A DNA stretch of 64,000 nucleotides from Dactylorhiza incarnata (Eukaryota > Streptophyta > Magnoliopsida > Asparagales > Orchidaceae): NCBI GenBank assembly GCA_033032865.1, contig JAWHQI010000202.1, forward strand, positions 1,488,001-1,552,000, read 5' to 3'. Under the pieces are notes generated by a model, which was not told where the DNA came from, made no database searches, and saw only the letters and a program-made list of their open reading frames with translations. Below, piece by piece: positions 31,251-43,002 of this stretch; the stretch's first letter is position 1; every line of letters begins with the position of its first letter. The translations under genes and the position numbers were made by a program.

Positions 31251-31737
31251 CAATCATTGAGACAAACCATGAAGTTAGAAGAAGAAATAAAATAAAGATA
31301 CATGCACGCAGTGCATTCTCGCGACTATTATTCTAAGAAACAAAATGAAATGCATAAGTAAACATAAGTAATGAAATGTAGATAAAAAATGGTGTGTGTG
31401 TGTGGGGGGGGGGGGGGGGGGGGGGGGCTTCCCCTCCCCTCTTGGCTCTTCTGGATCAGACTTGCGGTGGAACCCTTTGACAGGTCGAGGTAGTAAGTTG
31501 TAGCTACATTCTGGGTGGCTTCCGTGTCGGAGGCGGGTTTTGTAACCTGTCCAGGGCGTGCTTGTTGCAGATAACATGAACGATTCACATCCTTGTTGCC
31601 TCGAATGACACCCACTCCGCCTGGTGTGATAAATTTCATCGCCAGGTGCGGGATGGAGGGAATGGATTCAAATTGTTCCTGAAGAGGACGACCAAAGATC
31701 GCATTGTATCCTGAGTCAGACTTGAAAGAATTTGTGT
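31251..31737 (-). pseudogene. Gypsy (Tat-like) protease fragment
   Basis: Reading leftwards from 31737: a segment with YNAIFGRPLQEQFESI, then MKFITPGGVGVIRGNKDV and RSCYLQQARPG. This is the C-terminal part of the protease domain and the protease-RT linker of a Tat-like element. A 24-bp G run (31404-31427) ends the coding similarity. Reverse transcriptase and integrase are missing. The right side is cut by the Sirevirus LTR that starts near 31733-31738. Confidence 0.7.
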
Positions 31738-31811
31738 TGTCTATAATAACACCTAGAGGAGGAGTGATTGGGTGTTTTCAAAAATGATTAGTACTTTAAA
31801 TTTAAGCACAC
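31738..31811 (-). repeat. Outer Sirevirus LTR, first piece
   Basis: TGTCTATAATAACACCTAGAGG begins the LTR that continues at 41137-42996. The 9.3-kb element inserted after the CACAC at 31807-31811 separates the pieces. The exact first base is uncertain by about 5 bp. Confidence 0.6.
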
Positions 31812-33525
31812 TGTTAGGTATATAACGATCACCTAGAGGGGGGGGGGGGGGGGGATTAGGTGATTTGGCTGTTTTGAAATCTTTTTTCACAGAATGTATA
31901 TATATTCTAAACACAGCACAGTAATAGCACAAAGAAAATCACAGCACACAACATTAGATATATAGAGGTTCCTCAAGACGGGGTGTCTTGAGTCTTCCTC
32001 TGTCCCGCTGCACCTATCTAGCAATATGCTAGACTCGGCAAACTCCGACAAAATCTCAGGCCCGCAAGCCTTCCAACACAAACCTGCAAGTCTTACAGCC
32101 TAGGCCCGCAAACCCCTACTGCACTCAGGTCCGCAAACCCGACACTCAGGCCCTCCAGACCTACACAGCACAGACCCGCAAGTCTTGCCTCTTGGACCCG
32201 CAAGCCCACTGCCCTAACCCTCAAGCCTCTCAGTTCTCAAGCCCGCAAGCTCGACAAGATCAGACCCGCAAGTCCACTGCCCTTGCCCTCAAGCCTCACA
32301 GCTATCAAGCCCGTAAGCTCGACACTCAGATCTGTAAATAGATCCTACAGTTTTTGGCCCGCAAGCCTTACAGAGAAAGATAAACAACGATTCTTTTGCC
32401 TGATGAAGATTGGCTTTGTGATTTGAAGAAGATGCTTCTAATTTGAACCTTGACAGTACAGATCTTCTTCAAGCTTTTCTTCTATCTGGAACTCTTCTTA
32501 TCAGCCGATGAAGCTAGACTGATTCCTGGAGAACGATGGATGAAGATCGTTTTGTTCTCGGTTCTTGCGTAAATTCTTTTGTATTCTCTGTGTGATTTAT
32601 TAGGGCAGACACTTATCCATTTTATAAGACTGAGGAGCCGCCCAACAGTCTCCTATAAAGTTCCTTATGTGTCAGAGGACCTTTCCTTAAGAGCACGTGT
32701 TGATTGTACAATCAGGCAGCAATATTAAATGTTGACAGTGCGTCCAACAACTTTTGAATCTGTCTCGACAATATTTCCATTGTTACGACGACATGGACAA
32801 TATCTCGACGATAGAGCTTGTCGTTGTCTTGAACTTGGATAGAATTTCAAGTCTTCTTCCTTCTTCTTCAATGATACAAGACATCCCTTCTGCACTAGCG
32901 ATTATGAGGATAGACTGTCTTCTGGATATATCGTCGTAATCTTCTCGACTGCTTAATGTCGTCGACACTACCTTGTATTATCGATGACATTATCAGTGTC
33001 ATGTCGATAAGCTATTCCTCAGCAACTGTTGTTTTCATAACTGCTTCCTTGGCCTTCTCGACGACAAGCCTTCTTTACGACGATATCGTCGATATCAGTC
33101 TTTCTTTGCCTTTTCAATGATATGGCTTCTTTACTATGATGTCATCGACATCTGTTTTACTTAGCCTTTTCGATGTCAAGGCTTCTTTATGATGATGTTG
33201 TCAACATTGTCTTGTACCTGTACTTAAGTCTTCTTTCTTCATATCGGCATCCCGATATCGTCGTGTGGTGTTGTAGTGTTGATGTCACAATGATATCATC
33301 ATGTGCATGTTATCTCGACGATAACTGACATGATCCTTCTGCTTTGCTCTGCACATCATTTCAATGACATGCATTCTCTTTCCGACGATATTTGTCACCA
33401 AGACATTCTTTGTACTAGGCTTCCACTGAGGTGATAAAGCTAATAAAGTAATCAAATATATAGTGAAGTTCTCTTGAATTGGTGACTTCTTCAAATCAGG
33501 AATCATTAGGGCAGGATTCCCAACA
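31812..33525 (-). repeat. 3' LTR of the 9.3-kb Sirevirus
   Basis: On the minus strand it starts TGTTGGGAATCC and ends with GTTATATACCTAACA. U3 is dense in TCGACGA/TCGTCGA and GATATCGTCGATATC palindromes (about 32760-33310). The R/U5 side holds a degenerate array of CCCGCAAGC words (32060-32370). A 17-bp G run (31838-31854) replaces the shorter G tract of the partner LTR. Confidence 0.9.
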
Positions 33526-34029
33526 ATCTCCCCCTATTTGAAGAAGTCAGAACCCCAATTCAAAATTACTTTCACTTAACAATAAATATGAGTTTATGCA
33601 GTGAACATTAACATAGTTACCTTCACCTTAGCTTTTGCATCTTCTCGAGCTAGTAGCTCCCCCTTGATGTGATGTTTCTTTTCTGTACTCCCCCTACTTT
33701 TGAGATCTCCTTTCTTTTTTCCTTTTCATCTGATTCCTCTGAACTCTCCCCCTTGACTAGTGCATCTGAACTCCCCCCCTTGACTAGTGCATCTTCTAGG
33801 TCATATTCTTTCTCCCAGGTTATATTCCTTCTCCCCTTTTCTGACTTTTTCAATATAGACCATGTAGTCACTATTTTCAAGTGCTTGGGCCTGTGTCGTC
33901 GTGACCATTATTCGATATTTGTCTGACTTTGGCACTTGGTAGCCTTTCTTGTCAGACTGCTTCAGCACTTGACCTGAGAGTTCTTCTTACTAACATATGA
34001 AGAATGATTAGTGAACAGTAAGTCGAAAG
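33526..34029 (-). other. 3' region between RNase H and LTR
   Basis: Mostly noncoding. A short minus-strand frame (33880-33650) has a repeated DALVKGGSS/DALVKGESS segment; it may be the remnant of the extra Sirevirus ORF. Confidence 0.35.
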
Positions 34030-35865
34030 TTACTCTACGTTTAACATCACCAATTGGAACTTGAAGAAGTTAAACTTAGATTCATCTACGGGCTTTGTGA
34101 ATATATCAGCCACTTGTTTGTCTGTGGGAACAAACTCAAGGTTGATATCTTCATTCTCCACATGCTCCCTGATGAAGTGATACCTGATCTCAATGTGCTT
34201 AGTCCTGCTGTGTGAGACATGATTCTTAGCAATTGAGATTGCACTGGAAGAGTCAAAAAACAAGGGTGTTTTGGTCATCTTTAGATTGTAGTCTTCAAGT
34301 TGATGCTGAATCCATAGCAGTTGAGCACATCATCTCCCAGCAGAGATGTATTCCAATTCTGCTGTGAAGATTGATACACTTGTCTGCTTCTTGTTGCTCC
34401 AAGAGATCAGTCTTCCTCCAAGTAATTGGCATGTCCCTGAGGTACTTTTCCTGTATTCTTTGCATCCTGCATAATCTGCATCTGAGTAGCCTGTAAGTTT
34501 ACACCCATTGTTCCTAGGGTACCATAGGACAAGATTTGATATACCCTTTAGGTATCTTAAGATTCTCTTGACAGAGACATGATGAGATTCCTTAGGATTC
34601 ACCTAATATCTAGCACAGACACATGTGACAAACATTATGTCAGGCCTACTTGCAGTTAGGTACAACAAAGATCCAATCATGCATCTGTACTTGGTTTCAT
34701 CAAAGGGTATTCCCTTCTCATCCTTGTCTACAGACACATTGGTTCCCATTGGAGTCTTCATAGAAGAAGCACTCTCCAATCCAAATTTCTTGACTAGCTC
34801 TCTAGTGAACTTGGTATGTGAGATGAATATACCATCTTCAGATTGTTTCGCTTGGAGACCTAGGAAGTATTTGAGCACACCCATGCTGCTCATCTCAAAC
34901 TTTCCCTGCATCAAATTGGCAAACTTTTTACAGAGATTGTCATCTGTAGAGCCAAAGATAATGTCATTTACATAGATCTGCAATAACAAAATCTTGCCCT
35001 CAACTTCCCTTAGGAACAATGTCTTATCAATCTTTCCCTTGGAGAATTTGTTCTCAATGAGAAAGCTTGACAAAGTCTCATACCAGGCTCTAGGTGTCTG
35101 TTTTAAGCCATATAGGGCTTTTCTAAGAAAATATATATAGTCAGGATAAGTAGAATCAACAAAACCTGAAGGTTGTTCTATATAGACTTCTTCTTTGAGG
35201 TCACCATTTAGAAAGGGTGACTTCACATCCATCTGATAGACTTTGAATCCTTGGTAGGCTGCATAGGCCAAGAACAGTCTGATGGCTTCCAGTCTGGCTA
35301 CAGGGGAAAAAGTCTGATCAAAGTCAATCCCCTCTTCCTGTCTGTAGCCCTTTGCCACTAGCCTTGCTTTATTCTTAGTGATGACTCCATTCTCATCCAA
35401 TTTATTTCTGTAGACCCATTTAGTTCCTATAATATTCTGTCCTTGGGGTCTTGGAACCAGCTTCCATACTTTGCATCTCTTAAATTGGTTCAGCTCATCC
35501 TGCATTGCTGCAATTCAAAATGGGTTCTGATTTGCTTCCTCAAATTTCTTGGGTTCAATTTGAGAGAGAAAACTCAGGTACAATGCTTCATTCACAGCTC
35601 CGCTCCTTGTCAGCACTCCTTGGTTGACATATCCTATTATTTGCTCTTGAGGATGATCTCTCACTTGTCTCAAGGCAACTTGCAGTATTCTGGGGACTTT
35701 TGCTGTGACAGGTTCTTCAGGTTGCATTTCTTCTGCTGTTTCTGAGACTTCCACAACATCTTCTTCAATTTCAACTATTACTGAGTGGTTTTTATCTTCA
35801 ACTGAGGTCTCAGCCTTGTCTTCAATGGATAGCTTTTCCATTTTCTCTGATGTACCTGCATTCAC
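34030..35865 (-). pseudogene. Copia reverse transcriptase and RNase H (Sirevirus type)
   Basis: Reading leftwards: linker (35865-35515), then RT at 35505-34603 ([64 protein letters not shown]), RNase H at 34602-34330 (GYSDADYAGCKEYRKST) and the C-terminal part at 34278-34030 (RTKHIEIRYHFIREHV, KQVADIFTKP). The catalytic YVDD box is changed to YVND, which should abolish polymerisation. In-frame stops and frame changes separate the blocks. Confidence 0.9.
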
Positions 35866-37244
35866 TAGAGAACTAGATTAGCCTTTATGTGTAAGGCTAG
35901 TCTTATCAAATACAACGTGTACAGATTATTCAACTGCTTGGGTATTGATGTTGTACGCCCTATAAGCCTTGCTATAGGAGCTGTAGCCAACAAAGATACC
36001 ACTGCTTTTCTTAGTAAATTTGGTTAGCTTGGCTTTCCCATTATTAAGGTCATATTATTTACTACCAAAGATCCTGAAGTAGGATAAGGTAGGTTTTCTG
36101 CCTTTCATCAGTTCATATCGAGTCTTCTTGTGGTCTTTGATGATGGAGGCCATGTTTACCACATGACAGGCAGTATTGACAGTCTCTGCCCAGAAATATT
36201 CTGGCAGAGAGGAGTCACTTAGCATTGTCCTACTTGCCTCTATCAAGGTTCTGTTTTTCCTTTCTGCAACCCCATTATGTTGAGGAGTTCTAGGGGAGGA
36301 AAATTCTTGGGAGATACCTAGTTTTTGGCAGAATTCTGTCATGGTTCCTGGCTGAAATTTTGTACCATGGTCACTTCTGAATTAGACCACAGTACAGTCC
36401 ATCTCATTTTGGACCTGCCTAACAAATTTCTTCAAGATATCTAAGGTATCTGACTTCTTTTTAAGGAAGAACACCCAAGTGAACCTTGAGTAATCATCAA
36501 CTACTACAAGGGTGTAAGCCTTCCCTCCTAATCTAAGACTGACATAGGACCAAATAGATCCATGTGCAATAGAAATAAGCACCTAGAGGAATCTTTGTCA
36601 GACATGCTTTTAAAGTTGGTCCTTGTCTGCTTCCCAAGTTGGTAAGCTTGACATGGACCTTTCTTGATGCACGTAATATTAGGTCCATTTCTAACTAGGT
36701 CTTATGAGAAAAGCTTGCATATAGTCTTATAGTTAATGTGTGCAAGCCTCTCGTGCCATTGTACACATAGAGCTTCTTTGTCATTAGCTACAAGACACAT
36801 ATGCATGGAAGAATTTGCATTAAAGAAATTTAAGCAGTAAATATTACTACTCCTAGTGCCAGTTAAGGTAGCCTCAGAATCTAAAGACTTCTTAATTATA
36901 CACTTATCCTTGTGGAAGATGATAACAAAACTTAGATCATAAAGCTGACTTATGCTTATGAGATTATGTTTCAATCCCTCAACATAAGCTACCTTTGTGA
37001 TGGTAACTAGGCCATTAGAAATATTACCAAACCTTTAGTCACCCCCTTTTCTGAACCTCCAAAGATCAGTGTTGGTACATTCTCCACAGGGGTGAAGTTT
37101 CTTAGATACTTCCTGACTCTAGTCATGTGCCTGGAGCAGCTACTGTCCAAATACTAGATTGGAGATTGGTTAACACTTGGACATACCTGCAAGAAAAGTT
37201 AATTACCCTTAGGTACCCAATTTGGTTTGGGTCCTTTGTTCCTG
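35866..37244 (-). pseudogene. Copia protease and integrase, degraded
   Basis: The protease active site region is near 37140-37000 (DSSCSRHMT, then LIFGGSEKG), with Ser in place of the usual Gly. GAG-pre-integrase at 36974-36702 has WHERLAHINYKTI. The integrase core is spread over 36582-36382 (YTLVVVDDYSRFTWVFFL) and 36342-36055 (PRTPQHNGVAERKNRT). At least two frame breaks and one in-frame stop interrupt it. Confidence 0.85.
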
Positions 37245-39356
37245 TTAGGAAGATAAAATGGAACACCACTGAGGGTTCTGCACTCTCTTTGCATTGGGTC
37301 CTGTTTGATTGAACCAACGGTCTAGGGCAAAGTGGCCTACTTTCCCACAGCACCAACATTCATACCTGTTATATCTTCTCTTCTGCCTCACCATCTGAGT
37401 GGAGTGTGAGTGTTGGTGAGCAGGAGGGAAGACAACTGACTTAACAGGTCTTGGGTGAACCTCACAGGTGTGAGTGTGGAGTGGAGCTGGTCTCACCACT
37501 TGTTGGTTCACCTTCTTGGGAACATGCTTTGTAGAAGCAGCTTTTCCTTTGCTCTTGAGTGTTGTTGCTATAGGTCCATGGGTAGAAGGACCTGATACTA
37601 GCACCTTCTTAAAAGATGGTTGAGCTTCATAGCTTTTGTCCTTGACAGTATCCTGGTTGAATAATATACCAGCTCTGAATGATCCAAAGAAGGTATCAAT
37701 AATGGACAAGACTGTCTTGGGAATAGAGAAGCTTGCAACAAGTTTTTTCTCAGCCAGCTGCATCTCCTCAAGGTCCTTAATGACCTTGTTCTTTTGACCC
37801 AATTCAGCATTCTTAAGCTTTATGGATTCCATAAATCTGTCCACTTCTTTGCTCATGGAGCCAACTTTTCAGCTGTCTCCTTGAGCTCAGACTGGGCAGC
37901 CTTCAAGGAATCTAACTCCTTGGTCTGGACTTTGAGGAGTTTCTTACAGTTCTTGAAGGCTTTCCATAAAGCTTTATACTGTTTTATCAGGTCAGATTCA
38001 ACTTCATATTAGGATCTTGAGGCTGTGTTGTTGGCAGCAGACACACTGATCATCATGCAAAGAGTCTGCTACTGATTCGGAATCAGAGGCAGATATATGA
38101 GCTTTGATAGGTACTTTCCTAGGAGAGATGTCATCCTAGTTGTCCTCATTTATGGCAATCAGGCCAATCAGTGCTTCATCCTCAGTATCTGAGGTACTTG
38201 AATCAGAATCACTTAGAGTTCTGATTTTCTTTGCTATAAACCCTCTTTTAGGTTTCTTCTTGTCCCTTGACCTTCTCTTATCTTCATAGTTCTTTGATTC
38301 CCTTCTCTTAGAAGAGCAATCAACAGATATATGACCTATTTTATTACAGGAGTAGCAAACAGTGTTAGCAAAATCAAATTTACCAGGTTTTGATTTATAC
38401 ATGTCCTCCCTTAAGGATTTAGATCTGTCATATTGATCAGATCTTCTCGAGCTTGAGGAGGAGGGTCTGTAGTTGTCTCTTCTTCTTCTGGAGATCAGCT
38501 TCTTGAACTGCTTAGAGAGAAGGTCCATCTCTCTATCAGTATTATTAGAATCAGATGTGCTGACATCAGACTCTTCACTGCTCTCTGATCTGTTCTGGTA
38601 TGCAGGAGTCTTGTCCTTGGACCTCCTTGTGCTCTCAGCCCTGAAAGACACAGATCTTTCTCTAGATCTCCCATTTGAGCTCTCTTCTTCAGCTTTTCTG
38701 GTGTTGAGCTGAAGTTCATGGGACAGTAACTTCTCATACAGGTTCTTGGGCTCCAAGGTGCCCAGCTGACCCATCTCTCTAATGGCACAAATCTTAATAT
38801 CTCATTCCTTAGAGAGGGATCTAAGGAACTTATCATTTAGGTCAGAGTTTGTGAATTCTCTGCCATAGTTTTTCAGCCCATTTACTATTTTGAAAAACCT
38901 CTCATAACAGCTAGAGATGGTTTCATTCTTGCCTTGCTTGAAGGCTTCATACTCCTGATTGAGGAGAGATTTCCTATCATCCCTTATCTCTTCAGTACCC
39001 TCTATATAGACGATTAGGGGGTCACACATCTCCTTGGCTGTCTTGCAGTGAATGAGGTTCTGGAGGGTTGAATCGTCAATGGCACTTACAATTATGTTAT
39101 GTGCCCTCTTATCTAGGCTTGCTAAGGCATGCTCATCCTTAGTCATGTCTGCATACTTCTTTGCCACTTTTCGAGTTGGATCAATATTGGATGCAGTCAT
39201 GGGGATAAAGGGACACTCTTTAACAGTTATGTAAACTCTGGGATCAGTTGCCTCCATAAATAACCTTACTCTTTCCTTCCAGATAGGAAAGTTCTCATTT
39301 GTGTAGATTGGGAGTTTGATGGCTCTCATTTCTCGATGTTGATCACCTCCAACCAT
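37245..39356 (-). pseudogene. Copia gag with two CCHC zinc knuckles
   Basis: The gag starts at the ATG at 39356 (FPIWKERVRLFMEATDP, SLLNQEYEAFKQGKNETISSCY: UBN2-type gag), breaks frame near 38800-38775, and continues with a Ser/Arg-rich part and knuckle CYSCNKIGHISVDC (near 38330). A Lys-rich coiled region and a second knuckle, CWCCGKVGHFALDR, follow near 37340; the last Cys of the second one is Arg. Nucleic-acid binding and particle assembly are the family roles. Confidence 0.85.
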
Positions 39357-39425
39357 ATTGAGTTGTTCTAAGATCTAGATCTGACGGTTAAGTCACTTTC
39401 TGATCAACCTGGCTCTGATACCACT

Positions 39426-41136
39426 TGGTAGGTATAGAACGATCACCTAGAGGGGGGGAGGGGATTAGGTAATTTGGCTATCTTGAAATCTTTTTGCACA
39501 TAATGTATATATATTCTAAACACAACACAGAAGTAGCACACAGAAAATCACAGCACACAACACCAGATGTATAGAGGTTCCTCAAGATGGGGTATCTTGA
39601 GTATTCCTCTATCCCGCTGTGCCTATCTAGCAGTATGCTAGACTCGGCAAACTCCGCCAAAATCTCAGGCCCGCAAGCCTTACAACACGGACCCGCAAGC
39701 CCTTACGGCACTCAGGTCCGCAAACCGAACACTCATGACCTCAAGCCCTACACAGCACAGACCTGCAAGTCTTACCTCTTGGACCCGCAAGCCCACTGTC
39801 ATGGCCCTCAAGCCTCACAGTTCTCAAGCCCGCAAGCTCGATAAGATCGGACCCGCAAGTCCACTGCCCTGGCCCTCAAGCCTTACATCTCTCAAGCCCG
39901 CAAGCTCGACACTCATATCTATAAACAAATCCTATAGTTTTTGGCCCGCAAGCCTTACAGAGAAAGATAAATGACGATTCTCTTGCCTGATGAAGATCGG
40001 CTTCTTGATTTGAAGAAGATGCTTCTGATTTGAACCTTGACAGTACATATCTTCTTTAAGCTTTTCTTCTATCTGGAACTCTTCTTACCAGCCGATGAAG
40101 CTAGACTGATTCTTGGAGAATGATCGATGAAGATCGTTTTGTTCTCGGTTCTTGCGTAAATTCTTTTGTATTCTCCATGTGATTTATTAGGGCAGACACT
40201 TATCCCTTTTATTAGACTGAGTTGCCGCCCAGCGGTCTCATGTAAAGTTCCTTAAGTGTCAGTGGCCCTTTCCTTAAGAGCACGTGCTGATTGGACAATC
40301 AGGCGGCGGTATTAAATACTGACAGCGCGTCTGACATCTTTTGAAGCTGTCTCGACAATATTTCCATCGTTACGATGACATGGACAATATCTCGACGACA
40401 GAGCTTGTCGTTGTCTTGAACAAAATTTCAAGTCTTCTTCCTTCTTCTTCAGATAAGAATATCTCGACGGTACGAGACATCCCTTCTGCACTAGCGATTA
40501 TGACGATAGAATATCTTTTGGACATGTCGTCATAATCTTCTCGACTGCTTGACGTTGTCGACACCACCTTGTATTATCGACGACATTATCAGTGTCATGT
40601 CGATAAGCTATTCCTCAGCAACTGCTATTTTCATAACTGCTTGCTTGGCCTTCTCGACGTCAAGCCTTCTTTACGACGATATCGTCGATATCAGTCTTTC
40701 TTTGCCTTTTCAACGATACGACTTCTTTACTACGATGTCGTCGACATATGTTTTACTTAGCCTTTTTGATGTCAAGGCTTATTTATGACGATGTCATCGA
40801 CATTGTCTTGTACTTGTACTTAATGATGTTACACTTAATTCTTCTTCCTTCATCTCAGCATTCTGATATCGTCGTGTGGTGTTTTAGTGTTGATGTCACA
40901 ACGATATCATCATGTGCATGTTATCTCGACGATAATTGACGCGATCCTTCTGCTTTGCTCTGCACATAATTTCAACGACATGCATTCTCTTTCTGACGAT
41001 ATTTGTCACCAAGACATTCTTTGTACTTGGCTTCCACTGAGATGATAAAGCTAAGAAAGTAATCAAATACATAGTGAAGTTCTCTTGAATTGGTGACTTC
41101 TTCAAATCAGGAATCATGAGGGCAGGATTTCCAACA
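39426..41136 (-). repeat. 5' LTR of the 9.3-kb Sirevirus
   Basis: It pairs with 31812-33525. Its first bases (plus strand TGGTAGGTATAG) differ by one from the partner. The G tract here is GGGGGGGAGGGG rather than the 17-bp run of the partner. Confidence 0.9.
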
Positions 41137-42996
41137 CACACACCACATCACAAACAAACACATAAAGCACACAATAATTTATAGTGGTTCCCTTCAAGAC
41201 AATGTGTCAAAAGTTAGTCCACTGTCCCTCCTACCTATCTAGCAGTGTGCTAGACTAGGCAATTTCTCCAAAACTCAGATCTCTATCCAATATAGATGAT
41301 CTTACAACTCAGACCCACAAAGGCTCCTACCTCAGCAATCACAAAGAAAGCCTATACTCAGGTACCAGGTACCTTACAAGAACTCAGACATCACAAGTCC
41401 TACACAAACTCAGATCTTATTCAAGATCCTACAGCCTCAGGTTTACACAGAACCCTACAAAATGATGAAGTAGATTTTCTTTTTGCAGAAGATACAAACT
41501 TCAAAGTTATAGCTTTTTACTGTAGAGTCTTTGTTTTCTACAGTTGTAAACATCAACAATCCTTTGAATTTCTAAAGCCTTCTTAAGAATCTTCCTCTAG
41601 AAAATATCAGATGAAAAATGTCTTGTACAGGAACAAAATTCTTTCTTTTTGTTCTTGACAGGGAAGGTGATGGAGACATCTTTCTCTTGTATTCAATCTG
41701 TTCAAATGAATGTGTGTATTGAATTCGAATTTTTTGTCTACATATATTACTATGCTTATTTTGCAAAAAGGTCCTCAATATTTTATTCAATAAATAATTT
41801 GACAGGCAGGAATATATTCTGAAATGGCACAATAAATGTCATACAGAAATTTGCCCTTTTGGAACTTGCACATTTGGAAGTATTAGGCCTTCTTCATTTA
41901 TAGTTGTCCAACGACTACTATTGCAGAGAATATATAATTAAATATTCCTTGATTAATGGGCAAGATAGGCGGCGTGCATATATTCCCTGCAGATCAATTT
42001 CCAAGAACATCGGCGCAATAAATGCAGTTCTGCAGCAGTTAAGATGATAAACTGTCTTTAAGCCGATATTGTCTTGATCGTCTAGATGACATGTTGGGGT
42101 TCAGCAATGCCCCCAGTGTTGTGACACTAGTCGAAGCAGAAGGGCATGTCCCCTGTGGTCCTAACTGGCCGCCCTGTGGGTCCTGCCTTGGGATATCCAG
42201 CTCGATAAAGGTTTGGTAGCGCCTTCCCCAATAGTCCAGGATTTTGGGAGAGTTGGTAGCGCTGATTCCCTACAAGTGGTATCAGAGGAGGTCACGGGTT
42301 CGAAACCCTGAGGTTGTTTCTGGTGTGTGTGTGTGGGGGGGGGGGGGGGATGTTGGGGTTCAGCAATGCCCCCGGTGTTGCGACACTAGTCGAAGCAGAA
42401 GGGCGTGTCCCCTGTGGGCCTAACTGGCCGCCCCGTGGGTCCTACCTTGGGATAGCCAGCTCTATAAAGGTTTGGTAGCGCCTTCCCCAACAGTCCAAGC
42501 TTTTGGGAGAGTTGGTAGCGCCGATTCCCTACACGACATATGGTCTTCACGATGATATCGTCGATATACTCATATCTTCACAACTTTATAGTCATTTAAA
42601 CGATATAGCTTCTTCTAGTCAATATCGTTGAGATGCTCCTGTCTATATGACTTAACTTTAACCTTTAAATCGATATGGCTGCTTCAAGACGATATCGTCT
42701 AGACTTCTGTATGCACGACTTAACTTAGTTGTCTCAACAATATAGCTTCTTCAAGACGATATCATCGAGTCTGTCTCAACGACATGCTTCCTGTCTTAAC
42801 TATTTTGTTCAGCTAAGACTTAAAACGATATTTTACTTAGATAATTTTCCACTTCTTTTGCAGTCTTGATTCTAAGAATATTGAGTTGATTTGTCTGTCA
42901 TATCATGAACAAAAACACAATATAAAAATAAATTTGTTTATCTATACTTGTGATCATTCTTCAAATCTAGGAACATTGAAGGCAAATTTCCTAACA
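41137..42996 (-). repeat. Outer Sirevirus LTR, second piece (3' LTR), with a TRIM inside
   Basis: It continues the LTR begun at 31738 and ends TTTCCTAACA at 42996, next to a purine tract (TGGGGGGAGAT on the minus strand). U3 has ACGATATCGTCGATATAC-like palindromes (42545-42780). It is interrupted by the TRIM at 42092-42533. It resembles the LTR at 46819-48230 in plan but not closely in sequence. Confidence 0.7.
42092..42533 (+). mobile_element. Complete TRIM (LTRs 183 bp)
   Basis: Two 183-bp direct repeats (42092-42274 and 42351-42533) start TGTTGGGGTTCAGC and end GATTCCCTACA. The flanks are TGACA (42087-42091) and CGACA (42534-42538), 4 of 5 equal. The left LTR is followed, after two bases, by TGGTATCAGAGGAGG (primer-binding site, from 42277), and a 15-bp G run ending in A forms the purine tract. 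The internal region is only 76 bp and includes GGGTTCGAAACCC, a perfect tRNA T-arm/B-box-like palindrome. Confidence 0.9.
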
Positions 42997-43002
42997 ATCT
43001 CC

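Larger units (their letters stand above)
31812..41136 (-). mobile_element. Full-length Sirevirus-type Ty1/copia element, 9.3 kb
   Basis: The LTRs are 1714 bp (31812-33525, 3') and 1711 bp (39426-41136, 5'). The whole is flanked by CACAC at 31807-31811 and 41137-41141. On the minus strand the primer-binding site TGGTATCAGAGCC lies at 39411-39423, two bases from the 5' LTR, and a purine tract (TAGGGGGAGAT) abuts the 3' LTR. The internal region codes for gag, protease, integrase, RT and RNase H with several frame breaks. The LTRs differ at roughly one base in ten in the stretches I compared, so it is not recent. It is nested in another Sirevirus LTR. Confidence 0.93.

Noticed and set aside
42289..42310. 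tRNA gene around GGGTTCGAAACCC
   Set aside because: Only the T-arm-like word is present, with no acceptor, D or anticodon arms; it lies behind a TRIM primer-binding site.
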